Made by a program: the position numbers and the translations under genes
Shown: piece after piece, positions 56,301-62,300 of the stretch
How positions within the stretch are numbered: position 1 is the stretch's first letter
Layout of the letters: every line of letters starts with the position of its first letter
DNA from: Paenibacillus sp. NAIST15-1
GTDB lineage: Bacteria > Bacillota > Bacilli > Paenibacillales > Paenibacillaceae
NCBI RefSeq assembly: GCF_001894745.1
Contig: NZ_BBYF01000013.1
Location: forward strand, 107,321 to 171,320
Reading direction: 5' to 3'
Length of the DNA stretch: 64,000 nucleotides
Notes under the pieces: model-generated
What the model was told of the DNA's origin: nothing
Databases searched by the model: none
The model's input: the letters and a program-made list of their open reading frames with translations, nothing else

Positions 56301-59300
56301 GTCATGCTGGGCGATGAAGAGCTGAGCGATCCGGCAGTCATTATCCGTACGCTTGTTGAGCAGAAGATTACCCATGCGCAATTCCCAACTGGTCTGCTCG
56401 CGGCACTGTTTGAAATGATCGCGCCGGAACAGCTGGCAACCGTCCGGAGTGTGGTTACCGGCGGGGAGAAGATCGGTGCGGCGTTGATTGAAAAAATGCT
56501 TTCATACGGCCACATTGAGTTTGTTAGTGAGTACGGGCCGACGGAGAACAGCGTAGTGACAGCCGCTTTGCCAGTCAGCAATCCGCGGCAGTCTCATACA
56601 CTTGGTAGAGCGATTGGCCAAACGAAAATGTATGTGTTGGGTGCGAATGGTCAACTGCAGCCGATCGGCGTACCTGGCGAATTGTGCATTAGCGGGCCTG
56701 GATTAGCCCGGGGGTACCTCAATCAGCTGGAGCTGACAGCGGAACGTTTCATTGCCAGTCCGTTTGCGGCCGGAGAGCGCATTTACCGCACAGGGGATCT
56801 GGCTCGCTGGCTGCCGGACGGCAATCTCGAGTACATGGGCCGGATAGACGGACAAGTGAAGATCCGGGGCTATCGGATCGAGCCAGGCGAGATAGAAGCC
56901 GAACTGCTGCGGTCGGCTCAGGTAAGCGAAGCCGTCGTGGCCGCACTGCCGGATGCCTCAGGCAACCTTCAGTTGTGCGCCTATGTCGTAGGCGGCGAAC
57001 TGGATCCTTCTGAACTGCGCAGCTTGCTGTCTTCTACGCTGCCGGCATATATGGTTCCGTCCACCTTCGTGCGACTTGAACAATTGCCGGTGACGACCAA
57101 CGGTAAAATCGATCTCAAAGCGCTGCCGAAGCCGGATACAGTCATGGCCCATACGTTGTATGCAGCTCCACGTACACCAGAGGAGCAGGCACTAGTGTCG
57201 GTATGGCAGCAGGTGCTCGGGGTGCCGCGGATCGGCATCCATGACAGCTTCTTCGACCTGGGAGGAGACTCAATTAAGGCGATTCAAGCTATGTCCCGAC
57301 TCATGCAGGCTGGCTATAAGCTGGAGATGAAGGATCTGTTCCGATATCTAACTGCGGCCCAGCTCAGCGAATACATTGCTCCAGTTAGCCGCATTGCGGA
57401 ACAGGGACAGGTTCGAGGTTCGGTGCCGCTCACGCCAATTCAGCACTGGTTTGCCGAGCGGGATCTGGTTGATGCGCATCACTTCAACCAAGCCGTGATG
57501 TTGTATCGAGAGGAACGGTTTGAGGTAGAGGCGCTGCATCTGGCGATGAAGCGGATTACAGAACACCATGACGCGCTGCGAATGGTGTTCACGCCTGCAG
57601 CGGACGGCAGCTATGCCGCTTGGAACCGTGCCGTGAATGAAGGGGAATGTTACGGCTTGGAAGTATTCGACTTCCGAGAGAAGGATCGGCAAATGCACGA
57701 TTGGCAGGATCCTGATTTACAGGAAGAGCAAGCAGAGCCATCGTGGAGTCGTTTAGTGGAAGCGAAGGCTCGCGAGTTGCATGCCAGCATCTCCTTAGAG
57801 ACCGGTCCGCTTGTGAAGCTGGGCTTATTCCAATGCGGCGATGGCGATCATTTGCTCATCGTGATTCACCATCTCGTAATTGATGGCATCTCCTGGAGGA
57901 TTTTGCTGGAGGATTTCGCCACAGCGTACGAGCAGGTTGTACAAGGGCAGGACATCCGGCTGCCGCTGAAAACCGATTCGTTCCAAGCCTGGGCACAGCA
58001 ATTGGAAGCATATGCTTCAAGCCTGGCTGTGGAAACGGATTATGAATATTGGAATCAACTGAAGAATGTCAGTTTAGCCCCATTACCAAAGGATAACGAG
58101 CTAGGAGGAGATAAAATTGAAAACAGCGCAGCGTTGACGCTGCAATGGTCACGGAGCGAAACGCAGCAGTTATTAACGCAAGCGAACCGGGCATACGGAA
58201 CCGAGATTAACGATCTGCTGCTGACCGCGCTGGGAATGGCGATTCAGGAATGGACCGGAATCGATCAAGTGGCCGTTATGCTTGAGGGGCACGGCAGGGA
58301 GACCATCTTGCCGGATGTGGACGTTAGCCGGACGGTAGGCTGGTTCACAAGTGCGTATCCGGTCATGCTGGACATGAAAGAGGGTCTGGATTTGCCGATG
58401 CGCATCAAGCTGGTCAAGGAAACATTGCGAAGCATCCCGCATAAAGGCGTCGGTTATGGAATTTTGCGTTATTTGGCATCAGCGAAAATTCAAGCTCTCG
58501 ACCCGGAAATTTCGTTTAACTATTTGGGTCAGTTCGACCAGGACTTGCAAAGCAACGCGCTCCAAATATCGCCACTTTCTTCTGGGGATGCAGTTAGCCA
58601 TAGGCAAAAAAGGGCAGCTACGTTGGATTTCAACGGTATGATTGCCGGCGGAGCGTTAACTTTGAATGTAAGCTATAGTGCCGAGCAATATCGTAAAAAA
58701 ACGATCCAGCAGTTAGGTAAGCGGCTGAAGCATCATTTGCAGGAAGTGATTCGTCACTGCGCAGCAAAAGAATGCGCGGAACTGACGCCTAGCGATGTGA
58801 TGCAGCGGGGCATGACGATCGAGGAGCTGGAGGCGCTGATCCAGCGGAATCGGCGCATCGGAGACGTAGAGAATGTATATGCTTTGACGCCTATGCAGCA
58901 GGGGATGCTGTTCCACAGCCGTCTTGATCCGCAGGCGGGAGCTTATGTGAACCAAATGCTCATTTCGCTGCAGGGAGAACTGGATCTAATCGCATTGGAA
59001 CGAAGCTGGAATATGGTCATCCAGCGGCATGCGGTACTGCGGACGAGCGTAGACAGCGGCTGGCACGATCAGCCGCTGCAGGTGGTCTATCGAAGCCGTG
59101 CCTTAAAGATTGAATATTTAGACCTAACGATGAAGAGTGCTGCCGAACAAGAGCAGGAATTGGCTTTGCTCAAGGAAGAAGACCGCAGGAAAGGATTTGC
59201 GGTAGAGGCGGACGGTTTGATGCGTGTAGCGGTCGTGCGTACGGGGCTGGAGTTGCACCAGCTGCTGTGGAGCTTCCATCATATTCTGATGGATGGATGG

Positions 59301-62300
59301 TGCCTGCCGCTCGTGGTCAAGGAAGTACTCGAAGTGTATGCGGCCTTGTACAAGGGAGAGGAGCCGCAATTGCCGCGAGTGAGCGAGTATAGCGAATATA
59401 TTCGCTGGCTGTCCGAACAGGACGCTCAAACGGCATCAAACTACTGGACAGATTTGCTTTCGGGCTTCGACCAATCGGCAGAACTTCCGAGACATCAGCG
59501 CCAAACGCAGGGATATGAAGCAAGGCGGGTGACCTGTTCATTGGATCGGAAGCGAACCGAACAGATCAGCCAAGCAGCGCGGGAGCAGGGAGTGACGGTA
59601 AATACCCTGCTGCAGACGGCATGGGGACTGCTGCTGCACCAATACAGCGGGACAAGCGACGCGGTATTCGGCAGCGTGGTGTCAGGCAGACCGGCAAATC
59701 TCCCTGGCGTGGAAGGGATGATCGGGCTGTTCATCAATACAATTCCGGTTCGGGTGAAGTGTGAGCCGGGAGACACAGTAGCCCAAGTGGTACAAAGAAT
59801 TCAAGAGCAAGCGCTGGCGTCCCAAGCTTACGACTATTATCCGCTGCATGAGATTCAAGCTCAAAGCTCGAAAAATCGAGAGCTGTTCCATCACATTCTG
59901 GTGTTCGAAAACTACCCGGTGGAGGAGCAGGCAGGCGCGCTGGGGGATGCGGCAGGGCTGAACATTACTGGAGTTCAAGCAGAGGAACAAACCAACTATG
60001 ACCTGAATGTGATGATTTTGCCTGGGGAAGAGATGACGCTTCATTTTGACTACAATGCGCAGGTGTACGAACAAGATGGAATGGAGCGTTTGCAAAGGCA
60101 TCTTGTACAAATTGCGGAGCAGATTGCAGCGGACTCAAGCATTCTGGTACAGGAGCTGGAACTGCTGACAGCGGCTGAGAGAGAACAACTGCTCGTGCAG
60201 TTCAATGATACGCAGGCAGCGATTCCGGAAGAAGCAAGCATTCCTTCGTTGTTCGAGCGGCAGGCGGCACAGACGCCAGATCGTTCAGCGGTGATGTGCG
60301 CCGACCAGCGGCTGACTTACCGGGAGCTGGAAGAGCAGGCGAACCGGATTGCCCAATGGCTGCAGGCTCATGGAGTAACAGAGGAAAAGCGCGTAGGCGT
60401 GCTGATGAACCGTTCGCCGCAGCTCATCGCAGGGCTGCTGGGGATTTTAAAAGCCGGTGCTGCATATGTGCCGATCGATCCTATTTTGCCTCAGGAGCGC
60501 ATGGAGACGATCATCCGGGATTCCGAGATACGGGTTATGCTGACGGATTCGTCACAGCTTGAGATTGTGACAGGGCTGCACGATGTATCGCTGTACCATG
60601 TATTGTGCCTAGATGATGTATTGCAGGATGTTGTAAATGATGTACGGGCGGAAGAAATGGTTGGGGTGACGGGAAGCGCCAATCAGGCAGAAGGCCATAA
60701 AGGTGACCAAAACGGTGACAAAACAAGTGTTAGCAATGAGGCCACCTCATTCTCCTTCGCAGAAGATCTGGCCGCATATACTTCTGCACCTGTCGGCGGG
60801 GAAATAAAACCATCCGGCAGCGCCTACGTCATCTACACCTCCGGAACGACCGGCTTGCCGAAAGGGGTCGTGGTGGAGCACCGGAATATGGTCAATTTCA
60901 TCTCGGGAATGATTCGCGAGCTGCCGTTTGGAATGCATGATACGATGCTGTGCATCACGACGGTGTCCTTCGACATCTTCGCCGCGGAGAGCTGGGTGCC
61001 GCTGAGCTGCGGCATGCAGATCGTTCTTGCGAGCGAGGAAGCGCAGCAGGATCCGGCAAAACTGGCGGAACTGCTGGATCAGCATCCGGTGCAGATGATG
61101 CAGATGACACCTTCGCGTCTCATGCTACTGCTTGGGGATAAGCGAAGTGCGGCGCGGCTGCGGAGTGTCAAGACGCTGCTGGTCGGCGGGGAAGCTTTCC
61201 CTTACACCTTGTATGGACAGCTGAAGGAATATACGGATGCGGAAATTTACAACATGTACGGGCCGACGGAAACGACTGTGTGGTCTACGTTCGATCGCTT
61301 GGCAGGGGATGAACGGATCAGCATTGGACGGCCGATGGCGAATACGCAGGTGTATGTGTTGAACGAAGCGCTACAGCCGCAGCCGATCGGCGTAGCAGGA
61401 GAACTGTACATCGGAGGCACGGGAGTTGCCCGCGGATATTGGGCGCGTCCAGAGCTGACGTCAGAGAAATTCATGGACAATCCGTTCGTTGCTGGAGAAC
61501 GGATTTATCGAACCGGAGATTTGGCGCGCAGGCTGCCTGACGGGCGGCTGGAGCATCTGGGACGTATCGACCATCAGGTGAAGATTCGGGGATACCGGAT
61601 TGAGCTAAGCGAAATCGAAGCCAGCATGCTGCGCATTCCGGGCATAAGCGAAGCCGTCGTAACTGTTGTAGAAACGAAAGAGCATAAAGATCATGCGCAG
61701 GAATTATGCGCCTATGTAACGAGCGGGCACATGCTTTCGACAGCCGAGATACGCGCCGCCTTGGCTGAATCTTTGCCAGCGTACATGATTCCATCGTACT
61801 TTGTACAGTTGGAGGAGCTTCCTCTGACACCGAACGGCAAGGTGGATCGCCGGGCACTGCCGAAGCCGTCTGTAATCAAGGGAAGTGGAGCGGCAGCGGA
61901 ATACACAGCGCCGCGAACCAATGCTGAGGCGAAGCTGGCGCAGTTGTGGCAGGAGGTACTGGGCGTTGAACACGTAGGCATTCATGACAATTTCTTCGAG
62001 CTGGGTGGACATTCACTGAAGGCGATGACGCTCGTAGCGAGGATTCATCAGGCGCTGGGGGCAGAATTGCCGCTAAGACAGATGTTCCTCTCGCCAACAG
62101 TCGAAGGGCTGGCCGCTGCGCTGGAGGCTGTGGACGGCAGCGTGATTTATCAAGCGTTGGCCCCGGCAGGAGAACGGGCGCATTACCCGTTGTCTTCGGC
62201 TCAAAAACGGTTGTACGTCTTGCAGCAGTTAGAGGGTGCTGAGCTTAGTTACAACATGCCGGTGGCACTGCGACTTGAAGGAGAACTGGATCGGGTGCAG

